A stretch of DNA of 64,000 bases from Protula sp. h YS-2021 (lineage: Eukaryota; Annelida; Polychaeta; Sabellida; Serpulidae): assembly GCA_949752745.1 (NCBI GenBank), contig OX457031.1:25868081-25932080 (forward strand), in the 5' to 3' direction. Below, in pieces: positions 49,001 through 59,563 of this stretch. Each line of letters opens with the position of its first letter. Within the stretch, counting starts at the first letter, position 1. The notes below the pieces were generated by a model, which was given only the letters and a program-made list of their open reading frames with translations, did not search any database and had not been told where the DNA came from. A program made the position numbers and the translations under genes.

Positions 49001-50500
49001 TATTCGAAACAACAAATCAACGCAAATAAGTAACCCTAGCCCTAACCCTTGCACTAACTAAAGCTCTTGCTTGCTATGCTATATATGGACGCTAATCAAA
49101 AGTGCTTGAGTCATAGTGACCAAGTTTGAAAATGTCACAATTTTTGGAAAGAGGAGCCTCATATTAGTTCATTACATCCTGTATTCGAAACAACAAATCA
49201 ACGCAAAGGCCTAACCCTAGCCCTAGCCCTACCCTAACACTAACTAAAGGGCTTGTTTCCTATACTATGCTATATATGGACGCTAATCAAAAGTGCACGA
49301 GTCATAGTGACCAATTTAAAAATTGTCATCATTTCTTTAAAGAGGAGTCTAATATTAGTTAATTACACCCTGTATTCGAAACAACAAATCAACGCAAAGT
49401 CCTAACCCTAGCCCTAACCCTAACACTAACTAAAGGGCTTGTTTGCTATACTATATATGGTTGCTAAACAACAGCGTTTGAGTGATAGTCACTAATTTTG
49501 AAAATATCACCATATTTCGAAAGAGGAGCCTCATATTAGTTAATTACACCCTGTATTCGAAACAACAAATCAACGCAAAGGCCTAACCTTAGCCCTAGCC
49601 CTAACCCTAGCACTAACTAAAGGGCTTGCTTCCTATGCTATATATGGACGCTAATCAAAAGTGCTTGAGTCATAGTGACCAATTTTGAAAATATCACCAT
49701 TTTTGGAAAGAGGAGCCTCATATTAGTTAATTACATCCTGTATTCGAAACAACAAATCAACGCAAATACGTAACCCTAGCCCCAGCCTATCCCTAGCACT
49801 AACTAAAGGGCTTGCTTGCTATGCTATATATGGACGCTAATCAAAAGTGCTTGAGTCATATTGACCAATTTTGAAAATATCACCATTTTTGGAAAGAGGA
49901 GCCTCATATTTGTTAATTACTCGCTGTATTCGAAACAACAAATCAACGCAAAGGCCTAACCCTAGCCCTAGCCCTAACCCTAGCACTAACTAAAGGGCTT
50001 GCTTGCTATGCTATATATGGACGCTAATCAAAAGTGCTTGAGTCATAGTGACAAAATTTGAAAATATCACCATTTTTGGAAAGAGGAACCTCATATTTGT
50101 TAATTACTGCCTGTATTCGAAACAACAAATCAACGCAAAGGCCTAACCCTAGCCCTAGCCCTAACCCTAGCACTAACTAAAGGGCTTGCTTGCTATGCTA
50201 TATATGGACGCTAATCAAAATTGCTTGAGTCATAGTGACCAAGTTTGAAAATATCACAATTTTTGGAAAGAGGAGCCTCATATTAGTTAATTACATCCTG
50301 TATTCGAAACAACAAATCATCGCAAATACGTTACCCTAGCCCTAACCCTAACACTAACTAAAGGGCTTGTTTCCTATACTATGCTATATATGGACGCTAA
50401 TCAAAAGTGCACGAGTCATAGTGACCAATTTAAAAAATGTCATCATTTCTTTAAAGAGGAGTCTGATATTAGTTAATTACACCCTGTATTCGAAACAACA
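46100..50500. repeat. Higher-order repeat block, ~2.2 kb (12-mer) duplicated
   Basis: Private markers TATTAGCAACAACAAATTAA (46249 and about 48469), TAAACTAAAGCG, CTAAAGCTCTTGC and GCACGAG (47085 and 49295) recur at 2.2 kb spacing. The two copies are nearly identical over about twelve monomers. This is the most recent large duplication seen in the array. Confidence 0.8.
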
Positions 50501-50621
50501 AATCAACGCAAAGTGCTAACCCTAGCCCTAACCCTAACACTAACTAAAGGGCTTGTTTGCTATACTATATATGGTTGCTAAACAAAAGCGTTTGAGTGAT
50601 AGTCACTAATTTTGAAAATAT

Positions 50622-50680
50622 CACCATATTTCGAAAGAGGTGCTTGAGTCATAGTGACCAATTTTGAAAATATGACCATT
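50622..50680. other. Truncated satellite monomer junction
   Basis: The anchor-to-anchor distance here is 52 bp where 181 is expected. The text passes straight from TTTCGAAAGAGG to TGCTTGAGTCATAG. About 129 bp, including the telomere-like tract, was deleted. Confidence 0.85.
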
Positions 50681-53635
50681 TTTGGAAAGAGGAGCCTCAT
50701 ATTAGTTAATTACATCCTGTATTCGAAACAACAAATCAACGCAAATACCTAACCCTAGCACTAACCCTAACACTAACTAAAGGGCTTGCTTCCTATGCTA
50801 TATATGGACGCTAATCAAAAGTGCTTGAGTCATAGTGACCAATTTTGAAAATATCACCATTTTCGGAAAGAGGAGCCTCATATTTGTTAATTACTCCCTG
50901 TATTCGAAACAACAAATCAACGCAAAGACCTAACCCTAGCCCCAGCCTATCCCTAGCACTAACTAAAGGGCTTGCTTGCTATTCTATATATGGACGCTAA
51001 TCAAAAGTGCTTGAGTCATAGTGACCAATTTTGAAAATATCACCATTTTTGGAAAGAGGGGCCTCATATTAGTTAATTACACCCTGTATTCGAAACAACA
51101 AATCAACGCAAAGGCCTAACCCTAGCCCTAACCCTAGCACTAACTAAAGGGCTTGCTTGCTATGCTATATATGGACGCTAATCAAAAGTGCTTGAGTCAT
51201 AGTGACCAATTTTGAAAATATCACCATTTTTGGAAAGAGGAACCTCATATTTGTTAATTACTGCCTGTATTCGAAACAACAAATCAACGCAAAGGCCTAA
51301 CCCTAGCCCTAGCCCTAACCCTAGCACTAACTAAAGGGCTTGCTTGCTATGCTATATATGGACGCTAATCAAAAGTGCTTGAGTCATAGTGACCAATTTT
51401 GAAAATATCACCATTTTTGGAAAGAGGAGCCTCATATTAGTTAATTACATCCTGTATAGGAAACAACAAATTAAAGCAAATACCTAACCCTAGCCCAAAC
51501 CCTAACACTAACTAAAGGGCTTGTTTGCTATACTATGCTATATATGGATGCTAATCAAAAGTGCACGAGTCATAGTGACCAATTTAAAAAATATCATCAT
51601 TTCTTTAAAGAGGACTCTGATATTAGTTAATTACATCCTGTATTCGAAACAACAAATCAACGCAAAGTGCTAACCCTAGCCCTAACCCTAACACTAACTA
51701 AAGGGCTTGTTTGCTATACTATATATGGTTGCTAAACAAAAGCGTTTGAGTGATAGTCACTAATTTTGAAAATATCACCATATTTCGAAAGAGGAGCCTC
51801 ATATTAGTTAATTACACCCTGTATTCGAAACAACAAATCAACGCAAAGGCCTAACCCTAGCCCTAACCCTAGCACTAACTAAAGGGCTTGATTGCTATGC
51901 TATATATGGACGCTAATCAAAAGTGCTTGAGTCATAGTGACCAATTTTGAAAATATCACCATTTTTGGAAAGAGGAGCCTCATATTAGTTAATTACAGCC
52001 TGTATTCGAAACAACAAATCAACGCAAATACCTAACCCTAGCACTAACCCTAACACTAACTAAAGGGCTTGCTTCCTATGCTATATATGGACGCTAATCA
52101 AAAGTGCTTGAGTCATAGTGACCAATTTTGAAAATATCACCATTTTCGGAAAGAGGAGCCTCATATTTGTTAATTACTCCCTGTATTCGAAACAACAAAT
52201 CAACGCAAAGGCCTAACCCTAGCCCTAGCCCTAACCCTAGCACTAACTAAAGGGCTTGCTTGCTATGCTATATATGGACGCTAATCAAAAGTGCTTGAGT
52301 CATAGTGACCAATTTTGAAAATATCACCATTTTTGGAAAGAGGAGCCTCATATTAGTTAATTACATCCTGTATTCGAAACAACAAATCAACGCAAGTACC
52401 TAACCCTAGCCCTAACCCTAACACTAACTAAAGGGCTTGTTTGCTATACTATATATGGTTGCTAAACAAAAGCGTTTGAGTGATAGTCACTAATTTTGAA
52501 AATATCACCATATTTCGAAAGAGGAGCCTCATATTAGTTAATTACACCCTGTATTCGAAACAACAAATCAAAGCAAAGGCCTAACCCCAGCCCTAACCCT
52601 AGCACTAACTAAAGAGCTTGCTTGCTATGCTATATATGGACGCTAATCAAAAGTGCTTGAGTCATAGTGACCAATTTTGAAAATATCGCCATTTTCGGAA
52701 AGAGGAGCCTCATATTTGTTAATTACTCCCTGTATTCGAAACAACAAATCAACGCAAAGGCCTAACCCCAGCCCTAACCCTAGCACTAACTAAAGGGCTT
52801 GCTTGCTATGCTATATATGGACGCTAATCAAAAGTGCTTGAGTCATAGTGACCAATTTTGAAAATATCACCATTTTTGGAAAGAGGAGCCTCATATTAGT
52901 TATTTACATCCTGTATTCGAAACAACAAATCAACGCAAATACCTAACCCTAGCACTAACCCTAACACTAACTAAAGGGCTTGCTTCGTATGCTATATATG
53001 GACGCTAATCAAAAGTGCTTGAGTGATAGTGACCAATTTTGAAAATATCGCCATTTTCGGAAAGAGGAGCCTCATATTTGTTAACTACTCCCTGTATTCG
53101 AAACAACAAATCAACGCAAAGACCTAACCCTAGCCCTAACCCTAACACTAACTAAAGGGCTTGTTTGCTATACTATGATATATATGGACGCTAATCAAAA
53201 GTGCACGAGTCATAGTGACCAATTTAAAAAATATCATCATTTCTTTAAAGAGGAGTCTGATATTAGTTAATTACACCCTGTATTCGAAACAACAAATCAA
53301 CGCAAAGTCCTAACCCTAGCCCTAACCCTAACACTAACTAAAGGGCTTGCTTGCTGTGCTATATATGGACGCTAATCAAAAGTGCTTGAGTCATAGTGAC
53401 CAATTTTGAGAATATCACCATTTTTGGAAAGAGGAGTCTCATATTAGTTAATTACACCATGAATTCGAAACAACAAATCAACGCAAAGGCCTAACCCTAG
53501 CCCTTACCCTAGCACTAACTAAAGGGCTTGCTTGCTATGCTATATATGGACGCTAATCAAAAGTGCTTGAGTCATAGTGACCAATTTTGAAAATATCACC
53601 ATTTTTGGAAAGAGGAGTCTCATATTAGTTAATTA

Positions 53636-53935
53636 TACACAGTATTCGAAACTACAAACCAATAATTCAGCTCAAAATAACACTATTAGCCTAAACCTAT
53701 TTCTAACTAAAGGGCTAATTTGCTATTGTATGGATATATACGCTGAGCAAAAGTGTTTGAGTCATTTTGACCAATTTCAAAAATTTCGTCATTTTTGAAA
53801 ATAAGAGTCTCATAATAGTCAATGACACCCTGCATTAGTAACCACAAACCAACAACTCTACTCAAAATAACAACAGATATTAGAGATATGAACATTGAAC
53901 GAAAGTGTGAGTCATAGCAGCAAATTACTACTCAG
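53636..53935. repeat. Divergent edge monomers of the satellite
   Basis: Two further units can be followed by TAACTAAAGGGCTAATTTGC, GAGCAAAAGTGTTTGAGTCA and GACCAATTTC-like blocks, but they are far more diverged than the array. In place of the hexamer tract the first unit has AACACTATTAGCCTAAACC, and the second has no recognisable tract. Divergence rises to the right until homology ends near 53935. Confidence 0.78.
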
Positions 53936-54212
53936 CCTGACTGAGCAAAAGTAAAATGTATGAACCGCTTAAAAAAGCCTTACTCGCAGCGAAGTGGAGG
54001 AACTATCTTGGATATTGGAATCGATCTCTCGCTTCAACCATTGTTGGAGGGCACACTTTGAACACTATCTATTTCATGTGTATAAGTATTTATTTAAATT
54101 TAAAAAAGAATCGTTAAAAATTTAAAAAATCAACCAGAAAGAAAAGAAAAAAAGTGGCATACAGGATGTTTTCTGCCAAAAATCAATTTAATCCGGCTAA
54201 AAAAATATTTAG

Positions 54213-54283
54213 CGCCCAAGTCGGAAATCAAACTCACGGCCTCACGATTTAACGTCTAACGCGTTCACCATTATGCCACGGGT
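54213..54283 (-). repeat. tRNA-like sequence, probable SINE head or tRNA pseudogene
   Basis: On the minus strand there is a perfect match to the pol III A box (TGGCATAATGG, about 54277-54267), and a B-box-like GAGTTTGATTTCC (about 54235-54223) at tRNA-like distance. The anticodon stem pairs poorly, and the anticodon by position would be TTA, so a functional tRNA is unlikely. The acceptor ends match only partly (CCC with GGG). It is most simply a tRNA-derived SINE start or a decayed tRNA. The sequence after it has no clear tail. Confidence 0.6.
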
Positions 54284-54739
54284 ATGTTGTCGTCACAGTA
54301 TAACGACACTCTTTTTTTTCAAAAATTTGAGAGAAATTGAAAATTTACTCAAATAAAAACAACAGTTATCAGTGAAACTGATGAATGTCCCCCGATACGA
54401 ACTAACTCGTTGGAGAAGAAATTCGAATGAAACCCAAAAGCCATGTATCAATTATCCCACCCGACAAAGCTTCAGCATGTTCATAAAGAACACTTTAATT
54501 AACCGAAGTATTAAGAAATAGATCTATCAATACATGTCTACATAGTTATAGTGCGAGATATCCCATTAATGGTGATCAGAGGATCTGCTCTTCGCTGATG
54601 CCAGGACAAATAGCAGTGGACAGGTTTTCCGGCGCAGCACAAGAGTGTGGACTCATTTCCGTTGCATTTGCATTGCACTTTCGTATTTGCAATATAAAAC
54701 TGCATGTCAAATCACGGTTTACAAAGCAATCAAAAAATA
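54284..54739. other. Unassigned AT-rich sequence
   Basis: No frame longer than about 70 codons and no recognised element. The last ~140 bp before 54740 may be the entry part of the following 181 bp repeat element. Confidence 0.4.
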
Positions 54740-55375
54740 ATGCGACGTCGCACAACTTCAATATATATATTTTCACTGTAGCAACAATCAAAATCTAGGA
54801 TTGAATAGCGGCTGAGATTTCGCATGCACAAAGTTGCACTGCAGGCAACAGAGATACTAAAAAATTGCCTATTTTCAACAAGCCGCCATTTCGTCACTTT
54901 TTGGTCGAACTGAAAAATATTACGATGTTGCACAACTTCAATTTATATTTATTTTACTGTAGCAACAATCAAAATCCAGGGTTGAAGAGCGGCGGAGATA
55001 TCGCGTGCACAAAGTTGCACTGTAGGCAAAAGAAATACAGAAAAATTGCCTATTTTCAACAAGCCGCCATTTCGTCACTTTTTGGTCGAACTGAAAAATA
55101 TTACGATGTTGCACAACTTCAATTTATATTTATTTTACTGTAGCAACAATCAAAATCCAGGGTTGAAGAGCGGCTGAGATATCGCGTGCACAAAGTTGCA
55201 CTGTAGGCAAAAGAAATACAGAAAAATTGCCTATTTTCAACAATTCGCCAATAATGCAATATAAATATATTTTCACTGTAGCTAATCAAAAGCCAGGGTT
55301 GAATAGCGGCTGAGATATCTTGTGCACAGCTCGGGCTAGGCCTCGGCGGGGGACTAATAAATGCGCTGCACACCT
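54740..55375. repeat. Second tandem repeat, 181 bp unit, ~3.5 copies, unrelated to the satellite
   Basis: The anchor AGCAACAATCAAAATC recurs at 54780, 54961 and 55142, exactly 181 bp apart, with a fourth partial copy at about 55278. Units share GTTGCACAACTTCAAT, TTTTCAACAAGCCGCCATT and TTTTTGGTCGAACTGAAAAA. The sequence shows no similarity to the 33 kb satellite despite the equal period. Diverged units of this family lie at 56780-57110, beyond the microsatellites, so the array was probably longer and was split. Confidence 0.85.
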
Positions 55376-55680
55376 AGAATATAGATTCTATTACTATGCA
55401 AGGTAAAGTGAAGATCCAACAGGTTGTCTCTTAAGTATGACTCAACCTTAATAAAGCATAATAAAAAATTCAAAAAATCGCAAAAAAATCTTTTTTTTTA
55501 CGAAAACACACAATAGCCAATCAGTGTACAATTGCACTCTATGGTCGTTCTTATTGAAAGTTTGAGCAAAATCCAGAGAATAGTTTCGGAAATATCGAAT
55601 ACGCTGAGCCAAACACACACACATGTCAAAAATCGTCCCTTAGGGAAGAAATATAAATATGAGATAGCCGAAATACGGTT
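55376..55680. other. Unassigned sequence with a possible repeat-element tail
   Basis: AT-rich. Near 55615-55660 an ACACACACACATG run is followed by GTCCCTTAGGGAAG, a small hairpin. This resembles the ends of the other repeat elements in this part of the window. No coding frame. Confidence 0.4.
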
Positions 55681-55687
55681 TCCGACA

Positions 55688-56080
55688 GACTACTACTACT
55701 AATAGTACTACTACTACTTCTTCTACTACTGCTTCTACTGCTACTACTGCTAATAGTAACAACTATGATATTAAGTATAATAAGAATGATGATGATAATA
55801 ATAATAATAATAAAAATAATAAAAACAGAAAGAACAAGAATAGGAAGAAATAATGATAATAAATAATAATAATATAAATAAATGATAATAATAAAAGTGC
55901 TAATACTATTATTATTAACGATCAGATTTCTTATAATTATTTATCATTCACGACAAGAGTCTCCTGTTATTCTTCTTATCATAAATTATTGTTATTACTA
56001 TTCGCATTATTATTAGTCTCATTATAAATAACATCCTTATTTTTAATTATGATTTCTTCTTCTTCTTTGTCTGATTATAT
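55688..56080. repeat. Mixed trinucleotide microsatellite (ACT, AAT, TTC)
   Basis: Interrupted ACT/CTG-like triplets at 55690-55765 grade into AAT-rich sequence to 55920 and then ATT/TTC-rich sequence. Frames read from it are single-residue runs and are not genes. Confidence 0.85.
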
Positions 56081-56143
56081 TATTATTATTTTTCTGATTA
56101 TTCCTTTATTGTCATTCTTATCATTCTTATCATTCTCATTGTA

Positions 56144-56347
<204 letters not shown>

Positions 56348-56527
56348 CATGTTTAGTGTTTTATTGCCACTAGATGTTTTTATTTTAAAACTGGTTCCAC
56401 AACGATCTCTGAACAGACAACAAAGTATTTTCTTATACGAGTGCATTCATCATGCAAATAGGTATTTTTCGTTCGGAATGATCCGACGAATAACTTCTCT
56501 TGCATGCGTACTGTGTAGAATTTCTTC

Positions 56528-56625
56528 TTCTTCTTTCATCTTCTTCTTCTCAATATTATTAATTGTTATTATTATTATATTATCATTATTTTCTTTATGA
56601 GTTCTTCTTCTTCTTCTTCCTCCCA
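56528..56625. repeat. TTC-rich microsatellite
   Basis: Two blocks of CTT/TTC triplets (about 56520-56555 and 56600-56622) flank an ATT-rich core. Confidence 0.85.
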
Positions 56626-56637
56626 ATAATAATAATG

Positions 56638-56668
<31 letters not shown>

Positions 56669-56687
56669 CAATAACAATAACAATAAC

Positions 56688-56771
<84 letters not shown>
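56625..56771. repeat. (AAT)n microsatellite, about 145 bp
   Basis: AAT repeats with several AAC interruptions in the first half. This is the complement of the ATT run 280 bp to its left. Confidence 0.96.
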
Positions 56772-56779
56772 TTTTGGCA

Positions 56780-57245
56780 AGTCAAAAACATTTTTGACAA
56801 GTGCTATTTTTGAATATTTTTAGCCAAACTCAAAACTAATGCAACGTTGCACATGTACGACGTTGCAGTCGTATTTTTGACATTTTTTTCTGATTTCAAA
56901 AACAATACAATTTTGCATATCTGGGATATGTATATTTTCACTGCATGAAGTTTCAGAACGCTGGATAGAACAGTTTTGGAGAATTCGTCTGGACAAAACC
57001 TATCTCCGCGCTAAAAAATTTCCTGAAAAACAGCCATTTTTGACAAGTCGTATTTTTGAGAATTTTGGCCACAGTAAAAAATATTAAGACGATGTACACC
57101 TTCAATATACGTTCTAAACGTATGCCAAAGGAAAAAGCTATAGGACAAATACTTTTGTTGAGATAGAGCCCGGGCATAAGGATGCACGGAAGCGGACAGA
57201 CAGGCGGACAGCTGAAACCTATATTCCCTCGTTAGACGGGGGTAA
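56780..57245 (+). mobile_element. Right part of a Helentron-like or pearl-like repeat element
   Basis: Two diverged copies of the 54740-55375 unit are recognisable (GCAACGTTGCACATG, TTTTTGACAAGTCGTATTTT, AAAAAATATTAAGACGATG). They are followed by an ACGG-type tract (CGGACAGACAGGCGGACAG, about 57194-57212) and a C/G hairpin (CCCTCGTTAGACGGGGG, about 57226-57242). Core repeats, then an ACGG-like tract, then a hairpin is the layout of pearl or Helentron-derived nonautonomous elements. The left end may be at about 54600, with the microsatellites in between. The class is inferred, since no helicase or Rep gene is present. Confidence 0.55.
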
Positions 57246-57264
57246 TTACGTAATAGCCAGTAGG

Positions 57265-57867
57265 TACCCAGCAAACAACCGACGTCTTTTTTGGTTGAAA
57301 AAAGGTTGGATTTTGGTCGCAACGATTTCACAACCATATTCTGACCTATTTCTCCAAATCCCGACATTATTCCGACGTCGAGGCGACGTCGGATTTCTGA
57401 CGTCATTCCGACGTTGCAAAAACGACCAAAAAGCGATGAACATTATTATCGCTCACCGGAAATGGAAGTAATTTTGAAAAAAGGGAAGAAAAAACGTAAT
57501 TTTTACATGAAAATTTTAGAATTTTGATGGCGGGTCGGTATTTTTCTTCCTAGATTATAAAAATTTACATGAAAAATGCTTTCGTATGTATTTCACAACA
57601 GCAGTTGAATGATTAGTTATCTATCAATTATATAACTCAGTCAGTTTCAGGTCGGAATCCGACGTCGGTTCCAAGTATATATACAGCCTAAAACCGACTT
57701 AATTCCGACGTCGGATTAGGTCGGAACCAGACATCATTCTGACGTTGAAAACCCGACGTCGGTTCCATTTCATATACAACCAAAACCGTCACGTCAGTCC
57801 GACGTCGGAAACGTCGGGTCACGACGTCGACCCGACGTCAATCTGGCGTCTTAATATTTGCTGGGTA
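57265..57867. mobile_element. MITE with CCCAGCAAA termini, rich in GACGTC
   Basis: The ends are perfect inverted repeats, TACCCAGCAAA at 57265-57275 and TTTGCTGGGTA at 57857-57867. The outer TA could be the target duplication. It is about 600 bp with no coding frame. Both subterminal parts are packed with CCGACGTCGG-like palindromes (57345-57415 and 57655-57845), while the centre is AT-rich. A second, truncated end of this type is at 60110. It probably depends on a transposase encoded elsewhere. The superfamily is not assigned. Confidence 0.78.
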
Positions 57868-58400
57868 CTAACTGCCGCTAACTTTTGCCAATCGGATCAA
57901 AAATGTAAGAAGAGTAGCATTCTTAAAAATTGTTCACACACAGACACAACCGAAGGCTGATACCTCACAATCGACGAGAATACCCCACCTACGGTCGGCT
58001 GGGCTAAAAAAAGTAGACCTTGGGCGGGGCTTGAACTCACAACCTCTTGCTTTCCTGCAACACCACACACTGCTGCTTCTATGGGCGGCAGAGCTGTAAA
58101 TATTTCTTGCAACGCCTATAAAGGGACACAGTGAAAAAGTTCGCGAGGCTTAAATTCACGGCATGTTGCCTGGCAACCGACAACAATTTACAATTTTGGG
58201 CAACTTGATTAGCAGGCGACCGACAACTAATTTCAACGCAGTTGGGCAGGGTCTGAAGGGAGAATACCCAGGGAAAACAACAGGACCAGAGCTGTAGTAT
58301 TTTGAAAAATTGTTTACACACACACACACGTAAGGGACTGCGGATACCCCAAGTGAGGAGTGTAACCCACCGACGAAGCCGGCTTTTCAAAAAATGAAGT
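57868..58400 (-). repeat. SINE-like sequence with tRNA-type B box, possibly two tandem copies
   Basis: At 58026-58040 the minus strand reads GTGAGTTCAAGCCCCGCC, a good pol III B box. About 35 nt upstream is an A-box-like CAGCAGTGTGTGG. A second, weaker B-box-like GTGAATTTAAGCCTCGCG lies at about 58143-58160. Similar ACACAC-containing blocks, each starting AAAAATTGTT, are found at about 57927 and 58305. This suggests two related copies or a composite SINE. No tRNA function is likely. Confidence 0.5.
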
Positions 58401-58552
58401 AACTTTTAATTCTTATCATATTTATTTCATTTATTGCTACAACGTTCAAACCATGACAATCATTCTCAATTTACCGGCATTAGGACCTATACACGCCTGC
58501 ATGGCCTTTTGAATTGCCTCTTCACTCAAACTGCTCATGTCGAATGTAGGTC

Positions 58553-58733
58553 AAAAGCGCCCCCCCCCCGAACCAAAGCGCACCCGGTCAAAAGCGCCCC
58601 CCGGACCAAAGCGCACCCGGTCAAAAGTGCCCCCGGGCCAAAGCGCACCCGGTCAAAAGCGCCCCCGTTTTTGCAGGCTAGGACTAAAGCGCACCTCGGA
58701 CTAAAGCGACCTTGGACCAAAGCGCCCCTCTGT
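58553..58733. repeat. Left arm minisatellite of the foldback element, ~33 bp unit
   Basis: The unit CCAAAGCGCACCCGG plus TCAAAAGCGCCCCC is repeated three times from about 58573. Half-units GGACTAAAGCGCACC and GGACCAAAGCGCCCC follow to 58733. Short frames across it are periodic artefacts. Confidence 0.88.
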
Positions 58734-58940
58734 CATATATTAGCAAATCCCTTACTCCACTAGCCCCCCTTCTTTGCATAGCATTTATTACTCAGCATCA
58801 AAAGGAAAATCTATTTATACAAAGCATTGTCTACTCAATATCAAAAGGAAACCAATCTATGCCAGAGTGTCTAAAATGCTAAAGTACGAGGCTGGCCGTA
58901 ATCTTATTAGACAAAGATGGATGTGGTTTCGTGTACTTAA

Positions 58941-59563
58941 AGGGAAATGCGGGTATCTCTGCGCCATCTAGCGACCGAAATGCGCATTACATTGAATATC
59001 ACCGAGTTTGAATCCATGTTTACACAGTATAAATAACTACTAAATCCGTCTAGATCGAAAAATTATTTTCAAAGACAAATATGGTCGGGTCCAGAAATGG
59101 TCTGTATTGATATTTTGTTCCTAGAAGGGCCTGTGTTGATATATTGTCCATTAAAATCATATTACACTGCTTTCACATATACAATCTTTGTGACAAAATC
59201 CCATTGACTCAATGGATAAATAATTCTCTCATTGATACGGTGACATATATTTTTTATTTGCTTGAAAACATTTTGTTTGACGTGTTCTTCAAACAGGGAA
59301 AAAATGAGGCAATTGTCAATTGTGATTATGTGTGAATTTTGCGTTTTGATTGAAATTTCTTGGTTTTCCCAATGGTTTCTATAGTAAAAGTATGCGACCT
59401 CTCAGCGTCTATTTCTCTTATAACATCGGTGACCCCCCTTTTTCTTTTCAATTTTTGAATGCATACCCTCAAAGCATCAATTTTTGAATGCATATCCTCA
59501 AAGCATTAAACTGTGAAAGTATGAAGGAAATGTCAATTGTAGGTGAGATACCCGCATTTCCCT
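58941..59563. mobile_element. TTAA-flanked MITE nested in the foldback element
   Basis: Perfect 19 bp terminal inverted repeats, AGGGAAATGCGGGTATCTC at 58941-58959 and its inverse ending at 59563, are flanked by TTAA on both sides (58937-58940 and 59564-59567). It is 623 bp, without a plausible transposase. TTAA target duplications occur in piggyBac and Kolobok transposons. The AGGG terminus seems nearer to Kolobok, but this is from memory of the families. A 30 bp direct duplication (TTTTTGAATGCATACCCTC block) lies inside at about 59452-59512. Confidence 0.87.

Larger units (their letters stand above)
20412..53635. repeat. Satellite array, 181 bp monomer, about 180 copies, with telomere-like hexamers
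   Basis: Successive CACCAT anchors at 20411, 20592, 20773, 20954 and 21135 are 181 bp apart, and this spacing continues for 33 kb, all in one orientation. Landmarks in each monomer are TTAGTTAATTAC, TATTCGAAACAACAAATC, the hexamer tract (CCTAAC CCTAGC CCTAAC...), ACTAAAGGGCTTG, CTATATATGG and GAAAATATCACCAT. Two main monomer types alternate irregularly. One has GGTTGCTAAACAAAAGCG and ATATTTCG. The other has GGACGCTAATCAAAAGTG and ATTTTTGG. A rarer third type has GTGCACGAG and TTCTTTAAAGAGGAGTC. No reading frame of 60 codons exists across the array, so it is noncoding. No other element interrupts it. Pericentromeric or subtelomeric location is plausible but cannot be decided from this window. 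Confidence 0.98.

Noticed and set aside
20412..53635. Possible CRISPR array because of regular spacing
   Set aside because: The repeats are 181 bp tandem monomers with no unique spacers, in a eukaryotic transposon-rich setting.
20412..53635. A true telomere
   Set aside because: The hexamers form only short blocks of four to six units within a longer monomer, and non-satellite DNA continues on both sides.
53577..53895. Frames at the satellite right edge
   Set aside because: They open only because the edge monomers have lost the usual stops. No domain is present.
58434..58763. Lys/Pro-rich periodic frame across the foldback arm
   Set aside because: The repeated peptide mirrors the 33 bp minisatellite and lies within a transposon arm.
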